Below the pieces are notes generated by a model. The model was not told the DNA's origin. It did not search any database and saw only the letters and a list, made by a program, of their open reading frames with translations. A DNA stretch of 64,000 bases from assembly GCF_030063355.1 (NCBI RefSeq), contig NZ_JASISZ010000048.1, positions 1-64,000 on the forward strand. The letters run 5' to 3'. The stretch is from Streptomyces sp. PH10-H1 (GTDB lineage Bacteria > Actinomycetota > Actinomycetes > Streptomycetales > Streptomycetaceae). Shown here piece after piece: positions 26,501 to 35,745 of this stretch. Both the position numbers and the translations under genes were made by a program. Numbering within the stretch: position 1 is the first letter of the stretch; every line of letters begins with the position of its first letter.

Positions 26501-26619
26501 TGGCCCGACGTACCGTGGAGACCCATCTGACCAGCACGTATCGCAAGCTCGGCATCCGTCAGCGGGCCGATCTGGAGGCGGCTCTGGCGGCGGCCCCCGT
26601 GGCCCCGGCCGGCCGGTGA
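23593..26619 (+). CDS. LuxR family regulator with ATPase domain (LAL type)
   Basis: This is a 1008-residue protein. An N-terminal P-loop (VRGGTGSGRTALL, about 38-50) is followed by Walker B-like LALAVDDIHLAD. Long TPR-like helical repeats fill the middle, and a C-terminal LuxR helix-turn-helix ends it (LTASERRIADLAAAGHGNAGIAELLHLARRTVETHLTSTYRKLGIRQRADLEAAL). LAL regulators activate secondary-metabolite and sugar genes in actinomycetes. Start GTG, with GAAGGGGC just upstream. Two in-frame 90-bp repeats lie at about residues 307-370, inside the linker. Neighbours are a small lipoprotein and the AGMO/YhhN genes; no direct target is evident. Confidence 0.85.
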   Translation: MVATVGEQLGLRERDSQLAVAGCLAQRAEAGAGALLVVRGGTGSGRTALLDAAAELARQQGLDVRRTRCSEYDRDGGSASGSASGSDGGREPAVVHRLLDGAPEAASIDELSPGGVPLALAVDDIHLADPASRAWLARLVPRLDRLPVLLILTERHQYDMTPAPRGIAWGLAPSLVHTVRVPPLSERSVDAIARARLGGEPPPGLAAATAGNPLLLHALLEDLAELNPGQPPGRSPSSVAELHPGAYADAVSWWLAAAGPQTADAVRALAMVQDEHDPLGLLTGWHLRGAAEAGREAAARRGAEAERVQGSGTAEAGRDGRWNECRAAAREGVEMERILGSGTAEAGRDGGWSEHRTPARRSVEIARGQESSGTGAERRPREAADPARLAGWAAALRHHGFLAAGSGGAGEPARFAHALLRDAVLHTLSRERRDAAHRTAARLLHERGDRAGAVARHLLPVPPVGEAWAADVLLAAAQEARSEADGVPRAVAHLRRALDEPLSTERRGGVLTELGCLEVRIERPAGVRRLAEALRVQQDGHGRVRVASALGTALAAHGEVLAAIAVLRDLADGFAGRPDLLSAVQAATALIASHDGESWRQMISELLRLRHLGDPDPMAETMLTEYESAAGLLSAEQAWERVRPLLAQGAVDPLLEPYVLGSVATVAQWADRLDEAERLAARVPLGEPVLHPGHECLVSVRAEAAVMRGDFARLADDPDSAANVHVGAQTVIALTELDRLDEACRLAGKLAGPGPDNSWQWCEFLYARGVLRSAQGDPASALADFTDCGRHQVGRGVVSPVVTAWRSAAADCLVRTGRGGEAVPLAAEELRLARIWGTARTEGRALRALGSATGGRRGLELIEEAVTALREAPAAEPELIAAQLDLGRSLTAAGHSGQARDVLREAAARAERLGAVRLGRLARQALRDGGARPRRIQHTGTGALTASERRIADLAAAGHGNAGIAELLHLARRTVETHLTSTYRKLGIRQRADLEAALAAAPVAPAGR
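24511..24720. repeat. In-frame 90-bp tandem repeats within the LuxR regulator
   Basis: Strong similarity recurs at a 90-base (30-codon) step. GGGAGTGGTACGGC-(C/T)-GAAGC at about 24520 reappears at 24610, with the blocks GGGACGCGACGGT-(A/G)-GGTGGA and a weak third unit at 24691. In protein terms GSGTAEAGRDG recurs. It replaces ordinary linker sequence and has the look of a recent duplication. Confidence 0.6.
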
Positions 26620-26630
26620 GCCGCCGCCGG

Positions 26631-26685
26631 AACGCGGGCAGAACGCCGCCGGAACGCCGCCGGAATGCCGCCGGAACCCCGTTGG
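26631..26685. repeat. Five 11-bp tandem units (AACGCCGCCGG-type)
   Basis: Units at 26631, 26642, 26653, 26664 and 26675 follow the LuxR stop. Two are identical; the others have one to several changes. Eleven bases is close to one helical turn. They lie about 95 bases before the hydroxylase start. Confidence 0.6.
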
Positions 26686-26779
26686 ACCGAGTGCGGCCGT
26701 AACGGTTGCCGTAACAGCCGGCGTACTTGTCGGTAACAACCTCTAGCGGTGACCGCCCGAGCGCCCCTATCGTGCGGTC

Positions 26780-27670
26780 ATGCCGCAACTGCCCGATGTC
26801 GTGCTGTGGTCGATACCGGCCTTTGTCCTGCTCACCGTCCTGGAGATGGTGAGCTACCGCTTCCATCCCGACGAGGACGCCGCGGGTTACGCCGCCAAGG
26901 ACGCCGCCACCAGTATCACGATGGGGCTCGGCAGCCTGGTCTTCGACCTGCTGTGGAAGATCCCCATCGTCGCGGTCTACACCGCGGTCTACGAGCTCAC
27001 CCCGCTGCGCATCCCGGTGCTGTGGTGGACGCTGCCGCTGATGCTGCTCGGCCAGGACTTCTTCTACTACTGGTCGCACCGGGGGCACCACATGATCCGG
27101 CTGCTGTGGGCCTGCCATGTGGTGCACCACTCCAGCCGCAACTTCAACCTCTCCACCGCGCTGCGGCAGCCCTGGACCAGCCTCACCGTCTGGCCGTTCT
27201 ACGTCCCGATGATCGCCTGCGGAGTGCACCCGGCGGCGCTGGCCTTCTGCTCCTCGGCCAATCTCGTCTATCAGTTCTTCGTGCACACCGAGCGGGTCGA
27301 CAAGCTGCCCCGACCCTTCGAGTACCTGCTCAACACTCCCTCCCACCACCGGGTGCACCACGCCTCCCAGGGCGGCTACCTGGACCGGAACTTCGGCGGC
27401 ATCCTCATCGTCTGGGACCGCCTCTTCGGCTCCTTCGCACCGGAGACGGAGCGGCCGGTCTTCGGCCTCACCAAGAACATCAGCACGTACAACCCGCTGC
27501 GCGTGGCCACCCATGAGTACGCGTCCATCGCCCGCGACGTGGCGGCCGCCACCACCTGGCGGGCCCGCTTCGGCCATGTCCTGCGCGGCCCCGGCTGGCA
27601 GCCGGCCCCGGCCACCGCTGCCGCCACCACGACGTCCGCCGCACCAGCCGCTGCGGAGCGGACCGCGTGA
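26780..27670 (+). CDS. Sterol desaturase/fatty acid hydroxylase family protein, alkylglycerol-monooxygenase-like
   Basis: This is a 296-residue integral membrane di-iron enzyme. Histidine clusters SHRGHH, HVVHHSS and PSHHRVHH give the eight-His metal site. Motifs NLSTALRQ, LNTPSHHRVHH, GGILIVWDRLFG and VFGL recall animal alkylglycerol monooxygenase (AGMO), which cleaves ether lipids. That closeness is from memory, not alignment. It overlaps the next gene by 4 bases (GTGA), which encodes a YhhN family protein, the family of lysoplasmalogenases. Ether-lipid turnover is a reasonable inference; a carotenoid or sterol hydroxylase is the alternative. Confidence 0.82.
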   Translation: MPQLPDVVLWSIPAFVLLTVLEMVSYRFHPDEDAAGYAAKDAATSITMGLGSLVFDLLWKIPIVAVYTAVYELTPLRIPVLWWTLPLMLLGQDFFYYWSHRGHHMIRLLWACHVVHHSSRNFNLSTALRQPWTSLTVWPFYVPMIACGVHPAALAFCSSANLVYQFFVHTERVDKLPRPFEYLLNTPSHHRVHHASQGGYLDRNFGGILIVWDRLFGSFAPETERPVFGLTKNISTYNPLRVATHEYASIARDVAAATTWRARFGHVLRGPGWQPAPATAAATTTSAAPAAAERTA

Positions 27671-28350
27671 GCCGTGCCCGAACGGCGCGGACGCTGCTCG
27701 CCGCGTTCGCCGTCATCGGAGCCGTCCACCTGGTCGCGGTCCTCGCGGGCTGGGACCTGGCGCGGCACCTCACCAAGCCCGCCCTGATGCCCGTCCTCGC
27801 CGGATGGGCGGCGGCCCGCGGCGGCCCCCGGCCGCTGATCGCCGCGCTCCTCTTCGGCTGGGGCGGCGATGTCGCACTGCAGATCGGCGGCGACCTGGCG
27901 TTCCTGGCCGGAATGGGCTCCTTCGCCGCCGGGCACGTCTGCTACCTGGTGCTCTTCGTACGGCGCGGGGCCTTCGCCGACCGCCGGGCGACGCTCCGGC
28001 GCGCCGCCGGGTACGCCGTGGTGTGGCTCGTGGTGATAACGCTGCTGTGGGGCGGGCTGGACGCGTCCCTGCGGATCCCGGTCGCGGGCTACAGCCTGCT
28101 GCTGACCGCGATGGCCGCCGGGGCCGCCGGGCTGGGTGCGCGGGCGGCGGCGGGCGGCGCCCTGTTTCTGCTCTCCGACACGCTCATCGCCGCCGGTATC
28201 GCCGACTGGCCGCTTCTCCCGGCCCATGACTTCTGGATCATGCTGACCTATCTCGCGGCCCAGTACCTGCTGGCCGCCGCCCTGACCGGGGACCCATCGC
28301 GCGCGGCGTCCCGGCCACAGGCGTACCGTGAAGTCACCCCATTGAGCTGA
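27667..28350 (+). CDS. YhhN family (lysoplasmalogenase-like) membrane protein
   Basis: This is a 227-residue protein with about eight membrane helices and few charged loops. TKPALMPVLAGW, FGWGGDVAL and FAAGHVCYLVLFV are family motifs; the conserved Asp residues (about 61 in GGDVAL, and SDT about 170) match the presumed active-site aspartates. Its GTG start overlaps the hydroxylase stop. Mammalian TMEM86 of this family hydrolyses lysoplasmalogen vinyl-ether bonds; bacterial activity is inferred by family. A zinc alcohol dehydrogenase follows 17 bases later. Confidence 0.8.
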   Translation: MSRARTARTLLAAFAVIGAVHLVAVLAGWDLARHLTKPALMPVLAGWAAARGGPRPLIAALLFGWGGDVALQIGGDLAFLAGMGSFAAGHVCYLVLFVRRGAFADRRATLRRAAGYAVVWLVVITLLWGGLDASLRIPVAGYSLLLTAMAAGAAGLGARAAAGGALFLLSDTLIAAGIADWPLLPAHDFWIMLTYLAAQYLLAAALTGDPSRAASRPQAYREVTPLS

Positions 28351-28367
28351 GCAGCAAGGACACCCCC

Positions 28368-29411
28368 ATGCGCGCCACCGTCATCCACGCCCCGTTCGAC
28401 ATCAGGGTGGAGGAGGTCCCCGACGCGGCGGTCCGGCTGCCCGGCGACGCCGTCGTCCGGGTGGTCCGCGCCTGCGTCTGCGGCAGTGACCTGTGGGCGT
28501 ACCGCGGTGAATCCGCCCGCGAGCCGGGGCAGCGCATCGGCCATGAGTTCCTCGGCGTCGTTGAGGAGACCGGCTCCGAGGTGTCCGGCCTCACGGCCGG
28601 CGACCTGGTCGTCGCCCCCTTCATGTGGTCCGACGGCGTGTGCGAGTACTGCGCCGACGGGCTGACGACCTCCTGCGTGCACGGCGGTTTCTGGGGCTCG
28701 GTCGGCTCCGACGGCGGCCAGGGCGAGGCCGTCCGGGTCCCCTTCGCCGACGCGACCCTGGTCAAGCTGCCCGCCGAGGCGCTCTCCGACGATCACCTGC
28801 TGTCCGGGCTGCTCGCGCTCTCCGACGTCATGGGCACCGGCCACCACGCCGCCGTCGGCGCGGGCGTCGGCCCCGGTACGACGGTGGCCGTCGTCGGTGA
28901 CGGCGCGGTCGGCCTGTGCGGTGTGCTCGCCGCCAAGCGGCTGGGCGCCGACCGCATCATCGCGCTCGGCCGGCACGAGGCACGGACCGACATAGCCCGC
29001 GCGTTCGGCGCCACCGACGTCGTCGCCGAGCGCGGCGAGGCCGCGATCGAGGCCGTCCGCGAGCTGACCCGGGGCCAGGGCGCCCACGCCGTCATCGAGG
29101 CGGTCGGCACCGAGCAGTCCATGCGTACGGCCGTGGGCATCACCCGCGACGGCGGCGCCATCGGCTATGTCGGCGTCCCGCACGGCAGCGGCACCGGCCT
29201 GGACCTCGGCGAGATGTTCAACCGCAACATCGCGCTGCGCGGCGGCGTCGCCCCGGTCCGCACCTACATCCCGCAGCTGCTCCCCGACATCCTGTCCGGC
29301 GCCATCGACCCGTCCCCGGTCTTCGACGTCGCGGTCGACCTGGACGGCGTTCCCGGCGGCTACAAGTCGATGGACGAGCGCACGGCCCTGAAGGTCATCG
29401 TCAAGCTGTAG
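28368..29411 (+). CDS. Zinc-dependent alcohol dehydrogenase
   Basis: This is a 347-residue medium-chain dehydrogenase. Catalytic zinc: Cys in CVCGSDLWAY (about 38) and His-Glu in RIGHEFLG. Structural zinc cysteines: VCEYCADGLTTSC. The Rossmann motif is VVGDGAVGLCG (about 170-180). It shares a likely transcript with the hydroxylase and YhhN genes (17-base gap; GCAAGGA ribosome site), so it could act on an aldehyde or alcohol released from lipid cleavage; that is inference. A bidirectional hairpin follows. Confidence 0.85.
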   Translation: MRATVIHAPFDIRVEEVPDAAVRLPGDAVVRVVRACVCGSDLWAYRGESAREPGQRIGHEFLGVVEETGSEVSGLTAGDLVVAPFMWSDGVCEYCADGLTTSCVHGGFWGSVGSDGGQGEAVRVPFADATLVKLPAEALSDDHLLSGLLALSDVMGTGHHAAVGAGVGPGTTVAVVGDGAVGLCGVLAAKRLGADRIIALGRHEARTDIARAFGATDVVAERGEAAIEAVRELTRGQGAHAVIEAVGTEQSMRTAVGITRDGGAIGYVGVPHGSGTGLDLGEMFNRNIALRGGVAPVRTYIPQLLPDILSGAIDPSPVFDVAVDLDGVPGGYKSMDERTALKVIVKL

Positions 29412-29416
29412 TCCGG

Positions 29417-29447
29417 CCGGCCGGGCTCGTTCTTCAAGCCCGGCCGG
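29417..29447. terminator. Bidirectional stem-loop between ADH and the protease
   Basis: CCGGCCGGGCT pairs perfectly with AGCCCGGCCGG (29417-29427, 29437-29447), with a 9-base loop. The flanking genes are convergent. Confidence 0.7.
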
Positions 29448-29465
29448 CGATTGCGGCCTAGAACG

Positions 29466-30995
<1,530 letters not shown>

Positions 30996-31150
30996 GGGAT
31001 CTCCAATCGTCCAACGACCCGTCCGGACGGCGGGGTTGCCGTTGGACGGGTACATGACGATGGAAGCTATCGTCGTACTGTCGGCCCCATCAATGGATTG
31101 CGGTAGAAATCCCGGATTCCTACCGGATTTCTGTTCGGACCGGCGGCGCG

Positions 31151-31342
31151 TCAGCCACCGCTCCGGCCGGACCGCAGCGCCTCGAAGCTCAACAGCGGTA
31201 TGACCACCCGCGGTCCGTACCAGCGGCCGGGTGCCGCGCGTCCGGTGGGCCGCGGCGCCGCCACCACCGGGCCGGTCAACCGAACGGCCCCGTAGGGCAG
31301 CCGGTGCGGACCGGGTGGCGGGGAACTCGGCGTGGTGTTCAC
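31151..31342 (-). CDS. Uncertain small proline-rich ORF
   Basis: This is a 63-residue frame starting at GTG 31342, with GAGGA about 9 bases upstream. The protein is Pro/Arg/Gly-rich (PPPGPHRLPYGAVRLTGP, GRAAPGRWYGPRVVIPLLSFEALRSG), without hydrophobic signal. Codon bias is only moderately convincing in such composition. It is the only candidate in the 496-base interval between the protease and the DUF485 gene. No family recognised; it may not be a gene. Confidence 0.3.
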   Translation of the reverse strand: MNTTPSSPPPGPHRLPYGAVRLTGPVVAAPRPTGRAAPGRWYGPRVVIPLLSFEALRSGRSGG

Positions 31343-31551
31343 GGGCGGTGTCCTCGGGCTTACGTCACGGCCGCGTCAGGGCCGCTTCACGACGGTGCTG
31401 GGCGTTCTGTACAACGAACCGCCCGGGCCCCGGTGTCGGTCCTCCGCCGGATGGCGGCAGTTTTCACCCATGGCCTGTTGAACACCCGCCGTCACACCTC
31501 TAACATGCGGTCTCCGATCATCGCGTGACGCAGATCACTCATGGAGGCACC

Positions 31552-31917
31552 GTGGATCCCGCACCACCGTCCGCCACTCCCGGCCCGCCGAGCGCCGCTT
31601 CGTACTCCGAGGTGGAGGCGACCGCGGAATTCGGCGAACTGCGCCACTCCTACCGGACGTTCGCCTTTCCGGTGACCGTCGCCTTCCTCGCGTGGTATCT
31701 GCTGTACGTGTTGCTGTCGAGCTACGCGGGCGGGTTCATGGCGACCAAGGTCGTCGGCAACATCAACGTGGCGTTCGTCTTCGGCCTGGCCCAGTTCCTC
31801 ACCACGTTCCTCATCGCCTGGATATACGCGCGGTACGCGAACGCCAAGCTCGACCCGCGCGCCGCGGCCATCAAGGCCCGACTGGAGAACGGCGCCACGC
31901 TGGAGGGCGGCTCATGA
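31552..31917 (+). CDS. DUF485 family membrane protein (symporter partner)
   Basis: This is a 121-residue protein, taken from GTG 31552 with GGAGG four bases upstream (an in-frame GTG at 31525 is possible). Two membrane helices: FAFPVTVAFLAWYLLYVLLSSYAGG and VAFVFGLAQFLTTFLIAWIYARYAN. DUF485 proteins (YjcH type) are encoded immediately before acetate/solute symporters, as here: its stop overlaps the symporter start (ATGA). Probably a regulatory or assembly partner of the transporter. Confidence 0.85.
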   Translation: MDPAPPSATPGPPSAASYSEVEATAEFGELRHSYRTFAFPVTVAFLAWYLLYVLLSSYAGGFMATKVVGNINVAFVFGLAQFLTTFLIAWIYARYANAKLDPRAAAIKARLENGATLEGGS

Positions 31918-33539
31918 GCACCGGCACGATCACCCTGGCCGCGGCGGCGGCGAGCGAACACCGCGCGCTGATCATCACGCTCTTCTCGGTCTTCGTCGTC
32001 GCGACCCTCGGCATCACCGTCTGGGCCGGCCGTCAGACGAAGGACGCCACCGACTTCTACGCGGGCGGCCGCGGCTTCACCGGGTTCCAGAACGGTCTGG
32101 CGATCTCCGGCGACTACATGTCCGCCGCCTCGTTCCTCGGCATCGCCGGCGCCATCGCGCTCGTCGGCTACGACGGCTTCCTCTACTCCATCGGCTTCCT
32201 GGTCGCCTGGCTGGTCGCCCTGCTGCTGGTCGCGGAACCGCTGCGCAACTCCGGCCGCTTCACCATGGCCGACGTGCTCGCGTACCGGCTGCGCCAGCGT
32301 CCGGTGCGCACCGCCGCGGGCACCTCGACCATCATCGTGTCGATCTTCTATCTGCTGGCCCAGATGGTAGGCGCGGGCGCCCTGGTCTCGCTGCTGCTCG
32401 GCGTGACCGGTGAGGGCCCGAAGCGGCTGATCGTGGCGCTGGTCGGCGTCGTCATGGTGCTGTACGTGACGATCGGCGGCATGAAGGGCACGACCTGGGT
32501 GCAGATCATCAAGGCCGTGATGCTGATCCTCGGCACCCTGCTGATCACGATCCTGGTGCTCAACAAGTTCCACTGGAACCCGTCCACACTGCTGGGCGCC
32601 GCGGCCGAGAAGAGCGGCAAGGGCTCCGCGTTCCTGGAGCCGGGCCTGAAGTACGGCATCGACAGCACCAGTAAGATCAACTTCATCTCGCTCGCCCTGG
32701 CCCTCGTGCTGGGCACCGCCGGGCTGCCGCACATCCTGGTGCGCTTCTACACCGTGCCCACCGCCAAGGTCGCCCGCAAATCCGTGAACTGGGCGATCGG
32801 CATCATCGGCGGCTTCTACCTGATGACCATCGCCCTCGGCTTCGGCGCCGCGGCCCTGGTCGGCGCCGCCAAGATCAAGGCGAGCGACAAGTCGGGCAAC
32901 ACGGCGGCGCCGCTGCTCGCCGAGTACGTCGGCGGCGGTCCCGGCACCACCGGCGGCGCGATCTTGCTCGCGGTGATCTCGGCGGTCGCCTTCGCCACCA
33001 TCCTCGCGGTCGTCGCCGGCCTCACGCTCGCCTCGTCCGCCTCCTTCGCGCATGACCTGTGGGCCAACGTCATCCGCAAGGGGAAGGTCAGCGAGAAGAA
33101 CGAGGTCATCACCGCCAAACTCGCCGCGGTCGCGATCGGGGCGGTCTCCATCGGGCTCGGCATGTACGCGACCAAACTCAACGCGGCGGCCCTGGTCGCC
33201 CTCGCCTTCGCGGTCGCCGCCTCCGCCAACCTCCCGACCATCCTGTACAGCCTGTACTGGAAGCGGTTCACCACCTCGGGTGCGACCTGGTCGATCTACG
33301 GCGGCCTGGCCTCCTCGGTCCTGCTGGTGGTCTTCTCGCCGGTCGTCTCCGGCGCCCCGGACGCCCTCTTCGCCGGCAGCGACTTCCACTGGTTCCCGCT
33401 GTCCAACCCCGGCATCGTCTCCATCCCGCTGGGCTTCCTGCTGGGCTGGCTGGGCACGATGCTGTCCAAGGAGGAGCCGGACCTGGAGAAGTACAAGGAG
33501 CTGGAGGTGCGCTCCATGACCGGTGCCGGCGCCCACTGA
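31914..33539 (+). CDS. actP: Cation/acetate symporter, sodium:solute symporter family
   Basis: This is a 541-residue protein with about 13 membrane helices. ATDFYAGGRGFTGFQNGLAISGDYMSAASFLGIAGAIAL is the SSS-family N-terminal signature, and GTAGLPHILVRFYTVP is typical of ActP-type acetate/pyruvate carriers. An internal loop (AAEKSGKGSAFLEPGLKYGI) is extramembrane. It is coupled to the DUF485 gene by a 4-base overlap. It probably imports acetate or another short carboxylate with sodium or protons. Confidence 0.85.
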   Translation: MSTGTITLAAAAASEHRALIITLFSVFVVATLGITVWAGRQTKDATDFYAGGRGFTGFQNGLAISGDYMSAASFLGIAGAIALVGYDGFLYSIGFLVAWLVALLLVAEPLRNSGRFTMADVLAYRLRQRPVRTAAGTSTIIVSIFYLLAQMVGAGALVSLLLGVTGEGPKRLIVALVGVVMVLYVTIGGMKGTTWVQIIKAVMLILGTLLITILVLNKFHWNPSTLLGAAAEKSGKGSAFLEPGLKYGIDSTSKINFISLALALVLGTAGLPHILVRFYTVPTAKVARKSVNWAIGIIGGFYLMTIALGFGAAALVGAAKIKASDKSGNTAAPLLAEYVGGGPGTTGGAILLAVISAVAFATILAVVAGLTLASSASFAHDLWANVIRKGKVSEKNEVITAKLAAVAIGAVSIGLGMYATKLNAAALVALAFAVAASANLPTILYSLYWKRFTTSGATWSIYGGLASSVLLVVFSPVVSGAPDALFAGSDFHWFPLSNPGIVSIPLGFLLGWLGTMLSKEEPDLEKYKELEVRSMTGAGAH

Positions 33540-33677
33540 CCGGACCGCCCACAGCTCATTCAACAAACTGTTGCAATGAGGGCCCATCGCGTACGCTGCG
33601 GCGATACGCGGTGGGTCACCGTGGTCCTAAGCTGGAGACGGCGGGTGCACCGGGTGCCCGCGAGGGAGGCGGAGCGC

Positions 33678-34667
33678 GTGCTCATCGACACCTACGGACG
33701 CGTGGCCACTGATCTGCGGGTCTCGCTGACCGACCGGTGCAATCTCCGCTGCACGTACTGCATGCCCGAAGAGGGCCTGCAGTGGCTGGCCAAGCCCGAG
33801 CTGCTCACCGACGACGAGATCGTCCGGATGGTACGGATAGCCGTCACCGACCTCGGCGTCAAGGACGTCCGCTTCACCGGCGGCGAGCCGCTGCTGCGCC
33901 CCGGCCTGGTCGGCATCGTCGAGCGGGTCGCGGTCCTCGAACCCCGCCCCAAGATCTCGCTGACCACCAACGGCATCGGCCTGGCCCGCACCGCCGCCGC
34001 CCTGCGGGACGCCGGCCTGAACCGGGTCAACGTCTCCCTGGACACGCTGAGCCCCGACGTCTTCCAGACCATGACCCGGCGCAAGCGCCACCATGACGTC
34101 ATCGGCGGTCTGGAAGCGGCCCGCGCCGCCGGCCTGACCCCGGTCAAGATCAACACCGTGCTGATGCGCGGACTGAACGACGGCGAGGCGCCGGACCTGC
34201 TCCAATGGGCCGTCGACAACGACTACGAGCTGCGGTTCATCGAGCAGATGCCGCTGGACGCGCAGCACGGCTGGCAGCGCAGTGACATGGTCACCGCGGA
34301 GGAGATCCTGGAGAGCCTCCAGGCCCGCTTCTCCCTCACCCCCGAGCCCAACGGGGTCCGCGGCTCCGCCCCCGCCGAACGCTGGCTGGTGAACGGCGGC
34401 CCGGCCCGGGTCGGCGTCATCGCCTCCGTCACCCGCCCCTTCTGCCGCGCCTGCGACCGCACCCGGCTCACCGCCGACGGCCAGGTGCGCGACTGCCTCT
34501 TCGCCCGCACCGAGTCCGACCTGCGCGCCCCGCTGCGCTCCGGCGCCACGGACGCGGAGATCGCCGGACTGTGGAAGACCGCGATGTGGGGCAAGAAGGC
34601 CGGCTCCGGGCTCGACGACCCGACGTTCCTGCAGCCGGAGCGCCCGATGTCGGCGATCGGCGGCTAG
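33678..34667 (+). CDS. moaA: GTP 3',8-cyclase MoaA (molybdenum cofactor)
   Basis: This is a 329-residue radical-SAM enzyme. CNLRCTYC supplies the SAM-binding 4Fe-4S cluster, FTGGEPLLRPGL is the GGE motif, and FCRACDRTRLTADGQVRDC holds the C-terminal cluster cysteines. The chain ends SAIGG, with the terminal Gly-Gly that MoaA inserts in the active site. Start GTG 33678 with GGGAGG eight bases upstream; the longer frame to 33576 has no ribosome site. It makes the pterin precursor of molybdopterin with MoaC, which is not in this window. Confidence 0.92.
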   Translation: MLIDTYGRVATDLRVSLTDRCNLRCTYCMPEEGLQWLAKPELLTDDEIVRMVRIAVTDLGVKDVRFTGGEPLLRPGLVGIVERVAVLEPRPKISLTTNGIGLARTAAALRDAGLNRVNVSLDTLSPDVFQTMTRRKRHHDVIGGLEAARAAGLTPVKINTVLMRGLNDGEAPDLLQWAVDNDYELRFIEQMPLDAQHGWQRSDMVTAEEILESLQARFSLTPEPNGVRGSAPAERWLVNGGPARVGVIASVTRPFCRACDRTRLTADGQVRDCLFARTESDLRAPLRSGATDAEIAGLWKTAMWGKKAGSGLDDPTFLQPERPMSAIGG

Positions 34668-34697
34668 CGCCGGACCGGCCCTAGCGCCGGACCGGGC
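34664..34697. repeat. 17-bp tandem duplication at the moaA stop codon
   Basis: CTAGCGCCGGACCGG occurs at 34664-34678 and again at 34681-34695, a 17-base period, with the first copy including the moaA stop codon. It is a small slipped duplication. Confidence 0.55.
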
Positions 34698-34712
34698 TGG
34701 GTCACGGGAGTC

Positions 34713-34967
34713 CTAGGACGCCGCGGGAGCCTCGGGGTTCTCGGGCGTCCCGGGGTTTTCGGGGTCCTGCCAGTCCTCGAACGGCACGACGTCCTTCAGG
34801 AACCCCCGCATGCCCAGGAACTGGGACAGGTGCTCGCGGTGCTCAGCGCACGCCAGCCAGGTCTTCCGGCGGTCCGGAGTGTGGATCTTGGGGTTGTTCC
34901 ACGCCAGCACCCACGCGGCGGTGGTGCGGCAGCCCTTGGCCGAGCAGATCGGCGTCTCGTCGTTCAT
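34713..34967 (-). CDS. Conserved hypothetical protein, cysteine-containing
   Basis: This is an 84-residue protein (MNDETPICSAKGCRTTAAWVLAWNNPKIHTPDRRKTWLACAEHREHLSQFLGMRGFLKDVVPF...). Three cysteines and two histidines (C8, C13, C40, H43, H46) could form a small metal site. The tail is a Pro/Glu-rich repeat (ENPGTPENPEAP) encoded by a 12-18 base repeated tract (34735-34765). A conserved Streptomyces protein without a recognised role. No RBS oddity noted. Confidence 0.75.
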   Translation of the reverse strand: MNDETPICSAKGCRTTAAWVLAWNNPKIHTPDRRKTWLACAEHREHLSQFLGMRGFLKDVVPFEDWQDPENPGTPENPEAPAAS

Positions 34968-34986
34968 GCCAGCCAGTAAACATGGC

Positions 34987-35022
34987 GACGCCGGGCAGCC
35001 ACGGGGGGAGCTGCCCGGCGTC
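34987..35022 (-). terminator. Stem-loop between DUF3099 and the small cysteine protein
   Basis: GACGCCGGGCAGC pairs perfectly with 35010-35022 (13-base stem, 10-base loop). It follows the DUF3099 gene on its strand and precedes the next gene's start by about 20 bases, so it terminates one transcript or caps the other's leader. Confidence 0.6.
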
Positions 35023-35144
35023 GGTCCGTCGCTCCGACGGGGGATGCGGAGCGCGTACGAAGTATGTCACGCGAGCACCCCCGCGGTGGAGTGGATCCTC
35101 ATGATTGATCTGAGCTTTTCTTGAGCTTTGAGGATTGGTACGGA

Positions 35145-35510
35145 TCAACTCCGACCTTGGTACGGACCGCCCAGATGTTCCGTTCCGGGTTCCGCGGGAA
35201 CCTCCACGACGGCCTGTTCCAGCATCGGCAGGGTGGGCGGCGGAACGAAGGACGACGGCAGTGAGGGCGCGTTCTCCCGCCCCGCGTTCGCGATGACCAC
35301 CGCGACATACGGCAGCAGCGCGCCCAGGACCAGCGCGACCCAGGCCAGCGGCCGCTGCACATTCCACAAGGTCACCGTCGCGATGACCGCTGCGGTACGG
35401 ACCAGCATCGAGATGACGTAGCGGCGCTGTCTGCCCTGTACGTCCTCGGTGAGGCTCGTGCGGGCCCCGGTGATCCGGATGACCTCGCCGCCGCTGCGCT
35501 TCCACATCAC
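35145..35510 (-). CDS. DUF3099 family membrane protein
   Basis: This is a 121-residue protein with two membrane helices (MLVRTAAVIATVTLWNV and LAWVALVLGALLPYVAVVIANAG), an N-terminal basic region (RITGARTSLTEDVQGRQRRYVI), and a cytoplasmic tail. The ARTSLTEDVQGRQRRY stretch and the paired helices are the DUF3099 hallmark; function unknown. The start is GTG 35510 with an ATG immediately after; a GGTGGA site is close to it. Confidence 0.8.
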   Translation of the reverse strand: MMWKRSGGEVIRITGARTSLTEDVQGRQRRYVISMLVRTAAVIATVTLWNVQRPLAWVALVLGALLPYVAVVIANAGRENAPSLPSSFVPPPTLPMLEQAVVEVPAEPGTEHLGGPYQGRS

Positions 35511-35745
35511 ATTCCACCGCCTGCTCGGCCCGCCGGACCGTACCGAATTCCGCCGCGGGACCCCGCCCGCGACTCTTCCAACGGTACGCCGCGAGTCCGC
35601 CGCATTCGAGACCGGGGGCGTACCGCGAGTGGCGCGTCCACCCCGTCGTACAGCGTATGGACGCCCCCGACATGCGGCGTAGCCCGCCCCGGATCAGACT
35701 GACGTCACGAGTGCACCGTCACTCGGAATCGAGGAGGCGAGCGAC

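Noticed and set aside
31151..31342. Small proline-rich ORF as a RiPP precursor
   Set aside because: No leader/core pattern, no modifying enzymes nearby; kept only as an uncertain ORF.
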